In this document: one piece after another, positions 11,891-25,309 of the stretch
Position numbering within the stretch: the first letter of the stretch is position 1
Layout: each line of letters starts with the position of its first letter
Source: Ipomoea triloba
Taxonomy: Eukaryota > Streptophyta > Magnoliopsida > Solanales > Convolvulaceae
Direction: 5' to 3'
Length of the DNA: 64,000 bases
Assembly: GCF_003576645.1 (NCBI RefSeq)
Contig: NC_044925.1
Coordinates: 6,457,588 to 6,521,587, forward strand
Translations under genes and position numbers: made by a program
The notes under the pieces: model-generated
Databases searched by the model: none
What the model saw: the letters and a program-made list of their open reading frames with translations, nothing else
Told to the model about the DNA's origin: nothing

Positions 11891-14800
11891 TTATAAATTA
11901 TTAAAAACTTCATGGTACACAACATTCGTAGTATAGTTACTAATCTCACCACCTTCATTGGGTATTAGAATTTTTAACCCAGACGGGTTACTAATCCTTG
12001 AAGCAGCCACATATAGTTAACCATGAACAAACACTGGTTTCTTAAGTAGTAACCCAACATGTGTTAAAGTCTGTCCTTAACTCTTGTTGATAGTCATTGC
12101 ATATGACAACATTAGGGGGAATTGCCTTCTTTGAAATTTAAATGGCAATCTTGTATCAGTTGGAGTCATGGACATCCTTGGTATCAGCACGACATTACAG
12201 GCATTGTGTCCTCCGACAATCTTTGCTTCTACAACATGATCAGATAACCTAGTAATGATCAATCTTGTACCATTACAAAGTCCCATTGAGTGATCTATAT
12301 TTCTCAACAACATTACGGGAGACCCAATCTTCAAAGTTAAAGAATGGTTGGGTATGCCCGAAGCTTTCAATCCATTTAGAAATTCTGGAGTGTGCATATC
12401 ATATAGTATACCATTTGTTGAGTCAGACTTACATACAGTGTCGCAACTTAGGTATGTTCGGCTCTCCGCAACATGCAAATCACTCATGTACTCATTTACC
12501 GCATTGACCACATCTAGTGTTGGCGCAAGTATGGCACGATTCTCCATTTGTTGAAAGTCGGATCCGCCATGCTTGAACATTGGGAAGACAATATCAACTA
12601 TTGTAGCTATGTAGTCCCCATTTGATGGCACTAACATCTCTTTAGGTATTTCAACTTTTGCATGGCCATCGTTAGGTCCACCTAATGTTCCATTTCCTAT
12701 ATCAGCCAACCAAGATGCAAACTTTTCAATGTGTGTGTTATCAGCGTACGGATCAACTGTTTTAAGACGCAGGTTTTTGGTAAGGCGTAGTACTTGACAT
12801 GACTCCCAAAGGTATGATGAGTTTATTGCAGCTGAAACAATATCTTGCCTTGAGCCCTTAGGAACTACTAGCAATATCTGTCGGAAGTCACCACCTAATA
12901 CCACGGTCTTCCCGCCAAATGTCTTATGCACACTTTGCGGGTCGCTGTGCCGCATCAGGTCGCGCATTGTCTTATCCAGAGCCTCAAAGCAGTGTTTGTG
13001 CATCATAGGTGCTTCATCCCATATGATTAGCTTGGCTTGGATTAGCAATTCGGCCAGTGGACTACCTTGACTAATGTTGCATGTGGAGTCCTCGTTAACT
13101 GCTATTGGTATGGCAAACCTTGAATGCGCTGTTCGACCTCCTGGGAGTAGCAATGATGCAATACCACTGGACGCGACATTTAGCACAATATCACCTACTG
13201 ATCGTATCTTTGAAGATAAAGCTTTCCAAACAAAAGTTTTACCTGTACCTCCATATCCGTATACAAAGAACAACCCGCCATGTTTTGCTTGTATATCACT
13301 TAGAATTGTGTCGTATACAACCAACTGCTCATCAGTTAATTGCCTTTCCATCTTATCACATTCATCCCTCATTGCCTGCCGGTCGTAGTTAAGCTCATCA
13401 AACAGCAAATTATTGTTTGTCAATAGTGCATCATCATAATTAGGACTTGGCATTTGCGGGTAATCTTTCAAACACTTGTTGTACGACTACAATAAACGCT
13501 CTAGTTCAAGAAGACCTAGGTTTTTCTTATCATCATCAGACAAACACAACCCTGAAATAATACAAATACGACATAGTTAATTTATTTTCGATATAGAAAA
13601 ACATTACTTATTTATGCAAATAAAATATTAGTAACTTTAAATGGAATTAAGAACTTACCCATGTCTTTCAGCACTATTCTCCTGTTAAATTGTACATCCT
13701 CACATAGATGGTGCCAGACGTGATTCCATACATTCTCAGGTCGATTGACCAAATTTGCAGTGAGTAATATGACAAACAATTTCCTCATAGATTGGGCAGT
13801 AGACCAATGACTTGCTTCGTTGATTGCATCAATGTATTCTCTATCATCGTCTAGCAGCCCTCTAGCATAGCATGCATCTCTAAAGCTTTAGTATACAACA
13901 CCTTGAACTGTCCTGATGTCTTGAAAACTCGTAGGACCACGAACTACGTTTAAAAGACATCTCAAGTAGTATACTTCACCACTCCCTGGAGGTACAAAAA
14001 ATATGCGCCCAATAGAAAACCCCCTCTTCCTAGGATGCCATTCCCTAATATCTTTCTTCCAGACAAATTTGCTCGGCATGTCAATATAAGCCAACTCTTT
14101 AGCTGCTTCATATTTCTTGTTAGCATCAAACCAAGCTGTGAACATGCTTTGATTGACAGTCGGTCTATTAAGCACATGTTCGATCCTATCATCATCCTCA
14201 AAGACAACTGTTTGGCAATCTGGAAGATGGAAGCTTAGTCTCTCAACAGGGGGGTGCCTAAGCTGTACATCGAAACTCAACAACCGCCAAGCTGCTTCGC
14301 ACGCGGACACGTAGCGACAATCGTAATACATTGTAATTTCATCCACAGCTGCATTTTCGTTTTCAGAATTTGTGGACTTGTAGAACTCAGCAGTGACCTT
14401 GTCATTCCCTTTGTTCACATATTTGAACAAATATTTTATTGATCTGGATTGGTTGCACCATTCTACATTTATATGTGCCTTGTATTTCAACAGGAGGTAT
14501 CTATTATGCGGAACACAGTACCTACTGTCCAACTTCACCCCATTTCTTTCAACTGTTGCACCATTGTCACGACGTCTGTAAATTGGGTAACCGTCATGAT
14601 CCAATGTGGACACCTCTGCAAATTTCTTTGGAAAATGTTTAGAGCACTTTTTATTGACCATGCATGGAGATTTAGGTCTTTCTTGTCCACATGGCCCGTG
14701 CATCATAAATTCCCCAACAGCCTTAAAATATTCAATGTCTAGTTCTTTGTTAGGTATTTCAGCAGATATGAACTCATCCATGTGATTAGCTGAAAATCCT

Positions 14801-17449
14801 TTGGTCAATCTTTCTAGGAAGATGAGTATGTGAGCGTGTGGTAATCCACGCTTCTGAAATTCTATAGTATACACAACTGTATAACACAAAAAAAGATAAA
14901 AAAAATCACAACACATACAGTAAAATATAAAGAGCATATACATATTAAATCGAATTTAATTGTCATTTTGAAAGAAGGAAATAAAACAATTTCAGATAAA
15001 TACCTGCGGTTACAATACCAAAAAGCTTGCCATTGCGTATCTCTTTCACTAAAGCATCTAACTTCATCTTGAAGACCCTAGACACAATGTCCGGCCTATC
15101 TTCTGCGTTGTGGTTGCATTTGTCCATATATCTTTGAATCTCAGGCCACTTAGGATTGCATGTGAATGTTATAAATAAGTTTGGATACCCCTTATGTCTG
15201 CAGATGGCCATTGCATCCTGATAATTTTGTATCATATATCGAGCACCGCCCGTGAAAGTCGAAGGTAAGATGATCCTCTTACCTTGCTTGTTAGTATCAA
15301 CTTCCCCCCTAGTTAAAGCATCCGACAGCCCCTTGTAAGCCTCACACCGCAATGACTTCTGGTTATTGCGAATGTATAGTAGTCTCCCAGATTCAACCAT
15401 CGTGTATGCATCCACCAGGAACTGTTGGTATAGTCGTTTGGCGTACAACATCGTTGAAAGTTCACTTAACCTGTCATGGATCCTGTAAGCAAAGTATTCC
15501 CGTTGAGATACTCGCACCCTTGCACCAGTCGGTTTGGTAGATGTAGTACCGTACTGTATATCTTCACGATATCCATCCTCGCCCAAGGGGAATAAAAGCG
15601 GATATTGCAACGGCAAGTATGCTGGGTTGAGCTCGTTTATCCTCTTAAGCGAACCGGACTTTGTCTCCACTATTATATCTCGTTGGCCTAGTGTGGGGTC
15701 TAGATCACCAACAATCAAAGCAGCCACCTCAGAAGCAGTCGGTAAATTATACGTTCTAGCATCACTCTGTCGCTTACCAATCAGCCTCATCTTAAAATTG
15801 ACTTGTGGATTGTTGTCAATCTGAGTTTTTGCCCATCGAAATGATTGAACCAATACGTTGTGCTCATCTAGATCTACCTTGATGTCTTGGACTATATCAA
15901 CATGAGTTGGGTCGTTTAGTTCAGCACCACTATTCCATCAATTGAAAAACATTAGATAAAACATATTGTTGTCATAATTTTATGCAATTAATAGTACTTG
16001 ATTAGGTTATACACAATTAGAAAAATAGTAATACCTGAATGCATTGATGCGGTTTTCTACCTCGTTCTCTGTATCATGGATGTATAACTGAGCAAACTTG
16101 GGGCTCTTACCAACCTCGGGCATGAGTCCTCCCATTAAATGATAATTCTGGCCATTTATCCTAAATATCGGTGGGCAATTCCCACTGTTGATGGATTTAT
16201 CTACCTTAGCACCCAACGATGTAAAAGAAAACATGTTATTGTACCTCCTTATGTGTTTTAAAAATTCATTCCGTTTGGTCCCTCTTTCAAAGAATAAGTT
16301 GAAAATCCTTTTTGGAGGTAACGACATTCTGGGTAGTTTGATCTTCCCATGACCACAGCACGTGGAATATTTTGCTGTTCCGGTACGCACTGCCTTGTCA
16401 ACACGCTCCTCATACCAGTAGATTGCGTTGCAATGTTCGCATATATTGTTTGGGTCACCAATATCCATGTAGGCTACTACAAAAATGTAAGCAGCTGAGA
16501 TATATAATGTGATTTAATTAAATAAACTGTAATAAAAAAACGAAAAATAACTTTGAATAAACAAAGCAATTAGAATAGCATACCAATAGTTGGTGTTGGT
16601 GATATAACCGAGTTTTTCTCTGGTTCAAAGACTTGACATGTAGATATTTCATTACTGTTTAAGTGTGGATCTGTTTGTAAAATTCCTAAGCGAAACAGAA
16701 TAAAATGTGATCATTAATTACATATAAGTATTGTTTTGTGAACCAATGCCATTAAAATATTAAATTTATTACTCTAAATTTACTATTAAAAATTCTTTTA
16801 TATTTACATAGCCAGCAACATAAACAATTTTAGTCACGCCGCGACAATGTAATCTTGCAAAAACAGTTAATAACGTAAAATAGGTACCTTCATTAGGGAT
16901 TGGCTGTTGTTCATGTTCTTTGTCTATCATCGCGAAATCTTGTGCTAGATTGCGAACTAAGCAATTGTCATCAACTGTACGATTGAGATGGCTTTCGCCA
17001 CAGCTAGCTGTTTAGAAAAAAGAAATACGTTATGTAACGTTTTTAAACCATGTACCATTGCTAATAGTATGTAGAAAAAGATTACTATAATAATCTGAAA
17101 AACTAAATGACCCTAACCGAACTAACCACTCATTACAATAACATATAATAATGTAAACTTTTTTCTGTAGTTATAAAGTACACATTACAATTAGTTTGCT
17201 TCGTAACCATCTACAGCTAAATGTATTTAACGGACTTTAAAAGTTCACATGTATTCCAATTGCAACTAATAATAATCATGTCTACTACGATTTTGATTCC
17301 AGAACATGTAAATTCTATATAATAAAGTGTACACATTATTAAGTAAATAACTAACCGTATGTGACATCGTTTAAAGTCCCGTCCACTGTTGTTGTAACAG
17401 AAGTTGGCAAACGTCCATTGCTGTTGTACCCATTGGTTGACTCAGCCAT
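11891..17449 (-). pseudogene. Helitron RepHel (HUH replication initiator + PIF1-type helicase), inactivated
   Basis: Rolling-circle transposase. Exons that join in phase include about 16035-16476, 15004-15929, 13659-14876 and 11891-13551, with several short 5' exons up to about 17449 (possible start MAESTNGYN). Zinc-finger-like CEHC...CC lies near the N-terminus; Rep motifs are FITFTCNPKWPEI, GLPHAHIL (HUH histidines) and KYLFKYVNKG (two catalytic tyrosines); helicase motifs are GYGGTGKT (Walker A) and IIWDEAP (Walker B). In-frame stops interrupt it at 13888-13890 (QGVVY*SFRDAC), 13487-13489, 12077-12079 (INKS*GQT) and 12017-12019 (HG*LYVA). The last two replace family-typical glutamines, CAA to TAA. 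The reading frame is otherwise open to the natural-looking stop at 11891-11893, so inactivation seems recent. Confidence 0.85.
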
Positions 17450-20400
17450 GTAAAACAGTCCATGACAACGACGTTTATTGGGGTCCGCTATGAACATACC
17501 AAAATTAACTCAATTGGTGCATTTGAAAAACATAAGGTACATTTCATAATAACATGTACATAATTGTTGACTAACCATTAGTCAAATCATGTAACGGGAC
17601 TTTTTGTTTTTTCCTCCATTCGAAACCTGCCGGTAAAATGTAGTATATATTACTATTCAGAACATCCGAGTGCGTCAACACATAATATAATTTATACAAA
17701 AATCTGTCAAAATTTAGTAAAAAATATAAACATGGAATAAATCTTGTGTCAGAAATTGTTTTCGGCATACCTTTTAAACCAGGTGACGTCACTGAAGTGT
17801 TATCCGTGCAATTAATACTGGATTTGATTAAGTTACCACCTGAAATTTATCATGTCGTTTTAGTCCAATACATGCGCAGGTCAAATTAGAAAACAATTAC
17901 AAACATGTACTCAAGTTCTCTACAAAGTAATGGTTGTAATAAATAAAAAGATATAACGACTTACTCTTAGTCAGTATGCTCAAAGGTGAATTGGTTGAAT
18001 TATTAAAAACACCGGATATGCACGGCACTTGTGTCTGTAAGACTTTTCCATTGTTTGGAGTGTTAGTATAAGAATCCGTTATTCCCGCATTACTGATGTT
18101 CTCTGAAATATAACAAAAATATAATATAGTTAATAAGTATAGCCAAAAAAAATACAAAGGTCGATATTAGAGAACAAAATATGCCCGTTATGCACATATT
18201 ATCAATGATTCATTTACAGGACCGGACTACTATTCTCATTCTATAACATCGATACACAACTATTTGAATATAAATTCAATAATCTATATATATATATATA
18301 TATATATAAATATAATAATCTATGTAGAAGACAAAACCTAAGCACTAAATTAATCCATTAATTAATATTAATATAATATATACTACCTAATAATTTTAGG
18401 ACAAAATAACAACACTCCCTGCTCTCGTGTCGTCCTATCTGCGATTTGCGTTCAGACCCAAAACAACACGCAGTGCTATTTCCATTTTCTGGCTCTAATG
18501 GCCGTATCGATGTTGTTTTCCATGCGATTGTGTACTAAATTGGAGCTGTATGAGCTCCAGTTTGGTCGATCTACCCATTCTTCGATACAGAAATGGCGAA
18601 CTACAAAATCCGATTCATTGTTAGGTTTTCATTCGCAGATGCCGACGATCAGCGATATTGTTTTGTGGATCTAATCAATCGAGCTAGGGTTATTGGTAAT
18701 TACTGAAAACCGACCTTATACATACTAATTCGGTGATGTTCTTGTTTCACAGGTTAGATCTGCTCGACGTATGTTGATTAATTGATTCCAGGCTAAGGAT
18801 TACAGAGACCATTTAGGTACGGTTTTACAGTACCTAAAATCTGCTTTTTTTGCTAATCTAAGCTCTAGATACTGTATCCAAAGTATTGGTACAAATCAAT
18901 AGCTAGAGTTTACATTTAAGGACTACCAAATTCTAAAAAAAACGTAGTATTGATTAGAACAGTTAATGTTTACAGCGAAAATACTTTTGGGATGTACATG
19001 CTAGTGAATACAAATTTGATTGTTAGCTAATATGAATTGAAATGAGTAAGGTGATAATGTAGCAGGGAATGCAAAACTGATATTAGTTTAGTGTAGAATA
19101 CCTTTGTTATGAGTTTGAAGACTCCTTTTGCTGCCTATGACTGCTGAACTTGTTATCTGCCTCATATTTGCATTCCCAAATTTTTATCCAGGTTGATATG
19201 GGGCAAAACAGTTTTATCTGAACTTGAGATTGGTATTTGAAAAGAAGGTATGGTTTTGGGCTGCTTAGATAATATGTAGTTTAAGCTGGGAATACCAAAA
19301 GACAATAACATCATTAAGGCACTTCAGCATAATGATTACTTAGTAGAACTACAACAGTATTTAATTTCATAGTCCACCCACTTAAAAAATGAAATAATTT
19401 GTAGTTTTTGAGTTAAACTGTAAGGTAGATATTATAATGAATACTTAACGTACTGCTTATAATAATTTTGGTCATACTTAACAAATGAACTAATTTGTAG
19501 TTTTTGATTTTGACCTTTATATGTCTCTAATGTAGTAATAAAAGATTTAGGGTAGATTGCTGTGTTGTAGGGGAACAAACTCTGCAAAACAAATTGTTGC
19601 AGGGGAAGCTGTGTTGTAGGGGAACTAAAAGATTTAGTTCGGAGGACAAAGCTAAAATCTGTGTAGGGGAAGCTGTGTTGCCGCTGAAGTTTATATGTAA
19701 TCTTCTTTCTTCGATACAACAGATTTTGGTATTTTAAGGTCATACTTATTTTCATTTGCCTTATGTTATATTGACCTTTATATGTTGCTAATGTACTAAT
19801 AACAGATTCTGGTATTTTCAGCCTGACAACAAAGCTAAAAGAGCTTTTGGGGCTGATGTTTTGGTGGTGGAAATTTATGTGTAATATTCTTTCTTTCCTA
19901 CAACAAAGTTTACGATATCAAGTCATACACTCTTCTTATAAAACTATAAGAATATTGAGTAACCTTGTTTATTTCTTCTAGATATTATATTAAGATATTA
20001 ATATATCGAGTTTTCCTAGAAATTAATACTTATTATAGTTATGCTCCCTTTTTTATATCATTGTGTTACTTCTAAATCACTGTCCAAATCCATATTGGTA
20101 TTGAAATTTATTCTACAATCTAGTCTATCTAAATTGGTCAACCTATTTAGTCTACAAAATTTTCATGCAAATACTTTGTCGAAATGGTTGTAGTGTCATC
20201 TACTGAGATCATACTCCTAATTTTCATTAAGGGTTTCCCTTGACTTTATATTATCAAGTGCGTTAGAGTGCAGTTATCGTTAAGGGTTTCGAATACACAG
20301 CAGCATTATTAAAAATTATCCCACATAATCAAAAACTACAAATTAGTTCATTTGTTAAGTATGACCAAAATTATTATAAGCAGTACGTTAAGTATTCAAT

Positions 20401-21372
20401 ATCTACCTTATAGTACGTTAAGTATGCATTATGTACTTTTTCTCCATTAGTAGACATTGATGCTTCTAAGGTGTTCATGTCTGAATAATGTGCTAGAATT
20501 AGGATATAATTGTATTCTTTGACTGTATTCTTACATAGAAATTCCAACGTGAATGCCTTAATGGTTTTAATTGGTCTGTTTGGGATAATAAGATATTACT
20601 GAAACACTACGTGATTGATCCAAAACTGTACCTAATTGTTCAATTGGGTTTGTTAATAAATATAAAAATATGAACTTGATACTTAACCTTTCACTAATTA
20701 GAATCCTTGAAAAGTTCTATGTTTTCATTTGCCTTTAAGTGTTAGTGTTAAGGTTTTCCCCATCTTTTATGTTAGAAAGTGCCAATGAGTCCACTTATGA
20801 ACTTGTTCAGATGTGATACTTATTTTCATTTGCCTTTAAGTGTTAATGTGAAGGCTTTCCCTTTGCTTAATCTGTGTAGAAAGTGGCAATGAGTCCACTC
20901 ATAGTGCATTGTATATAAAAGTGCATTAATAGAACTGAAAAGTTGAAACAGTAAAGACCATGGGTGCATAAAAAAGTTGAATAGCTGATTTATCAAATAA
21001 ATAAAATTTGACATTTACATTTACATTACTACTAAAGTTGTACTCTACATGTTGTTGTATATTGAAGAACTGTCTACAAAACATTATGTAGAAATACTAC
21101 TTGTCATGCATTCTTGGAATCCAGCAGTGTAGAAATTATAACTGACCACTAACCTGCAAAAAAAAAAAAACAAATACATACAGTATACTTTCAATTTCAG
21201 AATGTAGGTACTGCATGAAAATATTTAAGACAACCCCAGAATTCATCAAGTATAAATTCCAAAACAACATAACAGAATTAAAATTGGTCTAAATAAAAAC
21301 AAAATGCAAGCAAAACATCAAGTTTATGAAACAAAGAGTCACAGTCCATCCATGTTGATTAGAAACATCTTT
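17450..21372. other. Helitron internal spacer between RepHel and RPA gene
   Basis: No convincing coding exon, although small extra 5' exons of RepHel could lie in 17450-18110. 18284-18308 is a (TA)n tract. 18410-18720 is a moderately GC-richer patch that could be the RepHel promoter or leader. 19421-20411 is bounded by inverted repeats (separate entry). 20720-20790 and 20815-20910 are two diverged direct copies of a phrase containing TTGCCTTTAAGTGTTA and CAATGAGTCCACT. Confidence 0.45.
19421..20411. mobile_element. Element with about 85-bp terminal inverted repeats nested in the Helitron
   Basis: The left arm 19421-19511 and right arm 20327-20411 are near-perfect reverse complements; both contain AATACTTAACGTACTGCTTA and a run reading ACAAATGAACTAATTTGTAG on one strand. 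The interior is about 815 bp, AT-rich, without transposase. It could be a nested MULE/MITE-like element or an inverted duplication formed inside the Helitron. I found no clear target duplication. Confidence 0.6.
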
Positions 21373-23696
21373 TCAATCAATCTTCTCAAGCTTCACTTTA
21401 GTGTCTTTCAATTTTTTGCAGCACTTGGAGGAAGAGAACTGATCCAGCAAGCATCTCTTCACCGGTCCATCAGAGGTTTCAGCATTCTTCGAGGGTGGCA
21501 GCATCTGTATTGGGCTCTCACCTTCATCACTGTCAAACCCCTGAAGAGGATTCAAACACTAATAAATATTGCAAGGTATTTAGTTTTTTCTATTCATCTT
21601 CTATGTATAAATAAAATGAAGTTTAAGTTACATGTAGGAATTCCTCATCATCACCGTAACTTAATTGCACATTAGAGTTAACTTCCTTGTCATGAGCATC
21701 CAACAGTTCTTTGCAATACTGTTGAACAAACTTGCTTTCAGTGTTAATACTTAAAACTGGGAAAGCATACGACCGATTGATAAATTGGTCTGTATTGGCA
21801 GAGACTCTAAATAGCATTATTTTGCCAATTAATCCAGTGATTTCCTTTAATGGACCTGCAGTCTGTAATTTAGAAATTAAATATGTTAATAGTATAGAAC
21901 TATTAATTCTAAATAAGGAAAAAGCTACTGAATGAAAAAAAAAATGATAAGGATACTTACATTCCTATTCCTCTGATATAACTCTGTGGCAGATGTACCA
22001 ATAAGTTCCATACACTCTCTATCCCACATAATAAAGGCAGCCGTACCCTTCAAGTCAACAACCCTAAGTCTAAGTTTGTACCTTAGGACTCCATTTTCCC
22101 AAGTCATGTTACACTTGGAACATTTTAGAACACCTTCTATTAGTTCAAGTTTCTTGTTGCAACCCGGTTTTCGACACAAATTATAAGACCAACCATTGGA
22201 CTTTTCAATACCATTTATCTTCGCAGCAACCCAGAATTGTCCATGCTGCCAAGAGAATTGAAAATCTGCTTAACTTACAAATAAAGTAATTAAATTCTGA
22301 ACAAAGAAAGGAAAAAGAAAACTTTTATTTTACCGTTTCATTCTCATAGATCTCAGAGATGGTAGTCATCTGCATTGTTCCACTAAGTGAATCCTCAATA
22401 CTGTTTGTGAAACTGAAGCTTGTCATTGAACCTAGGCTGCGCATTGGAGTTTGTTGCCCAAGGTCCACCAGACTGTAGTAGTTTTCATCATTTAAAAAAA
22501 AGATTTAGAATAAAAACCAATAGAAGAAAATAAAATGTATTAAAGTGTATCATACCTATCTTTGAAGTTCTGCATCTCAGGGCAGTCCACATCAATTAGG
22601 AGTTGGGTAACATCATATGAAGACGATATTGTCACATCACCATCTAGAAAATATAAAATATATATGGTCAATAAACTGTTTAAAACATGTTACTGTTTAA
22701 AGAAATAAATATGCATTTTACTAACCTCTAGCACCAAGTTTGATTCTACAGAATTGGATTAACACAGCAACAGGGTCCTTGGAAGCAGCTCTGTACAATG
22801 GTTCAAGTTTGGCCACGTGTTCATCCCAATAGGTACAGTTCAACCGACTACCCCTATTTGAATACATTTAACATATTGTTAGTTAGACTGAAATACAAAT
22901 GAAATGAAGGTAGATGAGTATTTTAATTACTTACATAGCATCTTCTAAAACAAAGTCTATGAGGACAGTATTATGCCCAGAAATTGTTTTTTCTTGGGGA
23001 GCACGTATTTCAACAATACGGCCAATTAAATCTAATAAAATTTGAAAAAAAAAAATCTCAGCAGACAGGAAGATAAAAAAAACTATATGCTGCAGTATAT
23101 GATAATATTCTACTGGCAAATAAAAATAGAAATAGTATATACAGAAAAAAAAAAAGCTTAGTATGTAGAGAAAAAGAAGCTTACCAATCAACTGCTTCGC
23201 ATCTAGCGATGGATTACCTTTCAAAATATGGAATGGTCTGGGTCTGTACATGTGGTAAGGGAAATTATCTGACCTAGTATGTTTCATGATAGTCTCGTGA
23301 TTGAACTGCAGCATGAACTCGTGCATGCTTGTCTTATATGTATGCCAATTTGCAACGACATAAAAGTTCTTGAAACAATAGACATTGCCTTCTAAAAAGC
23401 TTTCAGGAAATTTTGGTAAAATGTCCTTTGGTATACAGGCATGGATTACTGTTGCCTGTACATAGCAAGGGAAAATATCCCTAAATCTATAAATCTTATA
23501 TGATCAAAATACTAAAAACTAATTTTTTTTTTTGCAGAATGTAAAATACCTCTTCGTCGTGCAGCACCAACTCTTTACTTTTGATTTCTGAGGATCCTCT
23601 CCTTTCCATTACAGTGTATGATCGAACCACTCTCACCTTAACAGCACTCCTCCTCTTAAACGTCGTCAACTGATTTAAAAGAACATACATCCCCAT
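21373..23696 (-). CDS. RPA70-like single-strand DNA-binding protein carried by the Helitron
   Basis: Nine exons with consensus junctions and continuous phase: 23550-23696, 23185-23455, 22935-23031, 22726-22853, 22556-22643, 22334-22472, 21961-22245, 21632-21862, 21373-21540; 517 codons and a TGA stop. The first ATG of the exon gives MGMYVLLNQLTTFKRR, like the N-terminal OB fold (DBD-A) of plant RPA1 paralogues. The C-terminal DBD-C has a C4 zinc ribbon, CRKPGC...CSKC (C-x4-C-x12-C-x2-C), followed by WENGVLRYKLRLRVVD. RPA-like genes are known passengers of plant Helitrons and may bind displaced single strands during rolling-circle replication. I found no stop or frameshift, in contrast with the broken RepHel next to it. 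Expression and function are unknown. Confidence 0.85.
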
Positions 23697-23933
23697 GATT
23701 CTGAAGTTGGAATGCAAATGGGATATCAGTTTCAAATCGATTAGTAGATTGCCTGAACTGTAATTGATGAGTAAATTGCATTTATTTGGGATCCTTCACT
23801 AACCTGTAATATATAAGCATGCGTATTAATGGACATTTTGGCCTTCCCGGTGAAGGCATACCTAGGATATCGAACCGACGGCAACGATTCCCTTTCCGAA
23901 GTAAAGGGAATGATGCGGTTTACAAACGTGTTG

Positions 23934-25308
23934 TGCAAAAAGTAGACTATTTTAAATAATTAGGTTTCCTTTCACAGTAGTTAGTCTTCCATTTACATTT
24001 ATGGTATTTCCTTATTAACGTTTGTATTACCAAAACTGCACCGTTTTGCAATTCCCGGTCAGACCATATTTATAACCCAAAACGACGCCGCATTGCACTG
24101 GGCGGGAAGTGCATTTAATGCTCTTCTTCTGGCTTTTTTATTATAGAAGATGGTATGTATTTTCAATTAATTTAGAAACACAAATTGTTAACTGCATGTA
24201 AAGAATATGTCAACTACAAACATATAATTTTTGGACCAGGGTCCACAATACAAGATGGACCTTGATACGTAGTATAATAATTGTATGTAAGCCAACCTAG
24301 GTTGCTAATAAATAAATTTCACAAAAAGTCAAAGTTGGAATTTTGTAGTTACCAAGTAACTATTCGACCAACATGACTAATGTAAACATGTGTTTAGGCT
24401 CTAACTCTTTGGTTGTAGCCTACCGGCTTTCATATTGTTGATATGTCGAGCATATACGCTTTAACACTATATGAGCCAAGTGCATAGGCCAATCTGTAAC
24501 ACCCCAATTTTCACATCTTGGATTTATTACAAAATCCTTAAAATATAATACATTGCGGAAGCGTCTAACCAGCAAAAAAACTTGGTGTTACCGCCACGCT
24601 TAGGTATCTTTCCTATACCTAAACGCTAAGGCTAAACTTACAACCTCAAATAACCATATCAATATCCAGATATGTACATATGAAAATAATCCCTCCAGGG
24701 TGTCTATTCTAGGATAGAGTAATCTTCAACCTCGACTCCCATCCTATTTAGAGCTCATCGGCCACAGGGGCCCACGCTAGACTGTATCTAATAAAGAACA
24801 CAATGAAGTGTAGTTAGCGCGACGGCTAAGTAAGGAAATCCATTGTCACTCGAAAGTAAACAAAGGTTTTCAAAAACAACAATTAATAATAAATAGGGTA
24901 AGATAAACGTTACCCAACAGTCGCAGTCTACCTGCAATCATTCTAACAACAAGCAATACCACATTATATAAGTAACTTCGGCACATAACACAGCCATTAA
25001 TTCACACGTGAGAAACACAACACCCACACTACTGTTCGAGACACCCGACAGTTAGTTCTCACAACTCCACTCAGCGAATAGACTTCGCTCTGCAGTATGA
25101 ATCAATCATACAAAATCTCACACATCACTCAGCGAATAGACTTCGCTCTGCATTATGAATCAATCATACAAAATCTCACACATCACTCAGCGAATAGACT
25201 TCGCTCTGCAGTATGAATCAATCATACAAAATCTCACATATCACTCAACGAATAGACTTCGCTCTGCAGTATGAATCAATCATACAAAATCTCACACATC
25301 ACTCAGCG
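23934..25308. repeat. Exact direct repeat, copy A (1375 bp)
   Basis: From TGCAAAAAGTAGACTATTTT to CACTCAGCG. It is identical, as far as I can compare by eye, to 25310-26684 at a constant offset of 1376, including idiosyncratic variants inside the 58-bp minisatellite (GCATTATG in one unit, CAACG in another). It includes the Helitron 5' end and the start of the TGTAAC element. Confidence 0.93.
25067..25308. repeat. 58-bp minisatellite (first copy; repeated at 26443-26800)
   Basis: About four units per copy of a 58-bp repeat built on CACTCAGCGAATAGACTTCG and TGAATCAATCATACAAAATC. Each unit contains GCGAA...TTCGC, a short inverted repeat able to form a small hairpin. Units after 26690 diverge (GTATAGATTAATCATACAGA). 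Confidence 0.88.
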
Positions 25309-25309
25309 N
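25309..25309. other. Single ambiguous base (N) at repeat junction
   Basis: The only N in the window sits exactly between the two identical 1375-bp copies. This is the signature of two overlapping contigs placed end to end without merging. Confidence 0.97.

Larger units (their letters stand above)
11618..24150 (-). mobile_element. Full-length plant Helitron (RepHel + RPA), 12.5 kb
   Basis: Read on the minus strand it begins TCTTCTATAATAAA at 24150, preceded by A. It ends with a hairpin (stem CCGTGC/GCACGG, loop ATC) followed by TATACTACTAG at 11618, with T next. That is the canonical A|TC...CTRR|T arrangement with insertion between A and T and no target duplication. Gene order 5' to 3' is the RPA70-like gene (23696-21373) and then RepHel (17449-11891). 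The RepHel is broken (see its entry), so the copy is no longer autonomous. The first 217 bp of the 5' end appear a second time at 25310-25526 because of the exact repeat around the N. Confidence 0.9.

Noticed and set aside
14035..14742. Several plus-strand ORFs of 60-100 codons
   Set aside because: Shadows of the RepHel coding strand; no motif of their own.
23741..23938. Extra 5' exon of the RPA-like gene
   Set aside because: The 65-codon frame does not resemble the RPA N-terminus and the exon at 23550-23696 already begins with a fitting ATG and OB-fold start.
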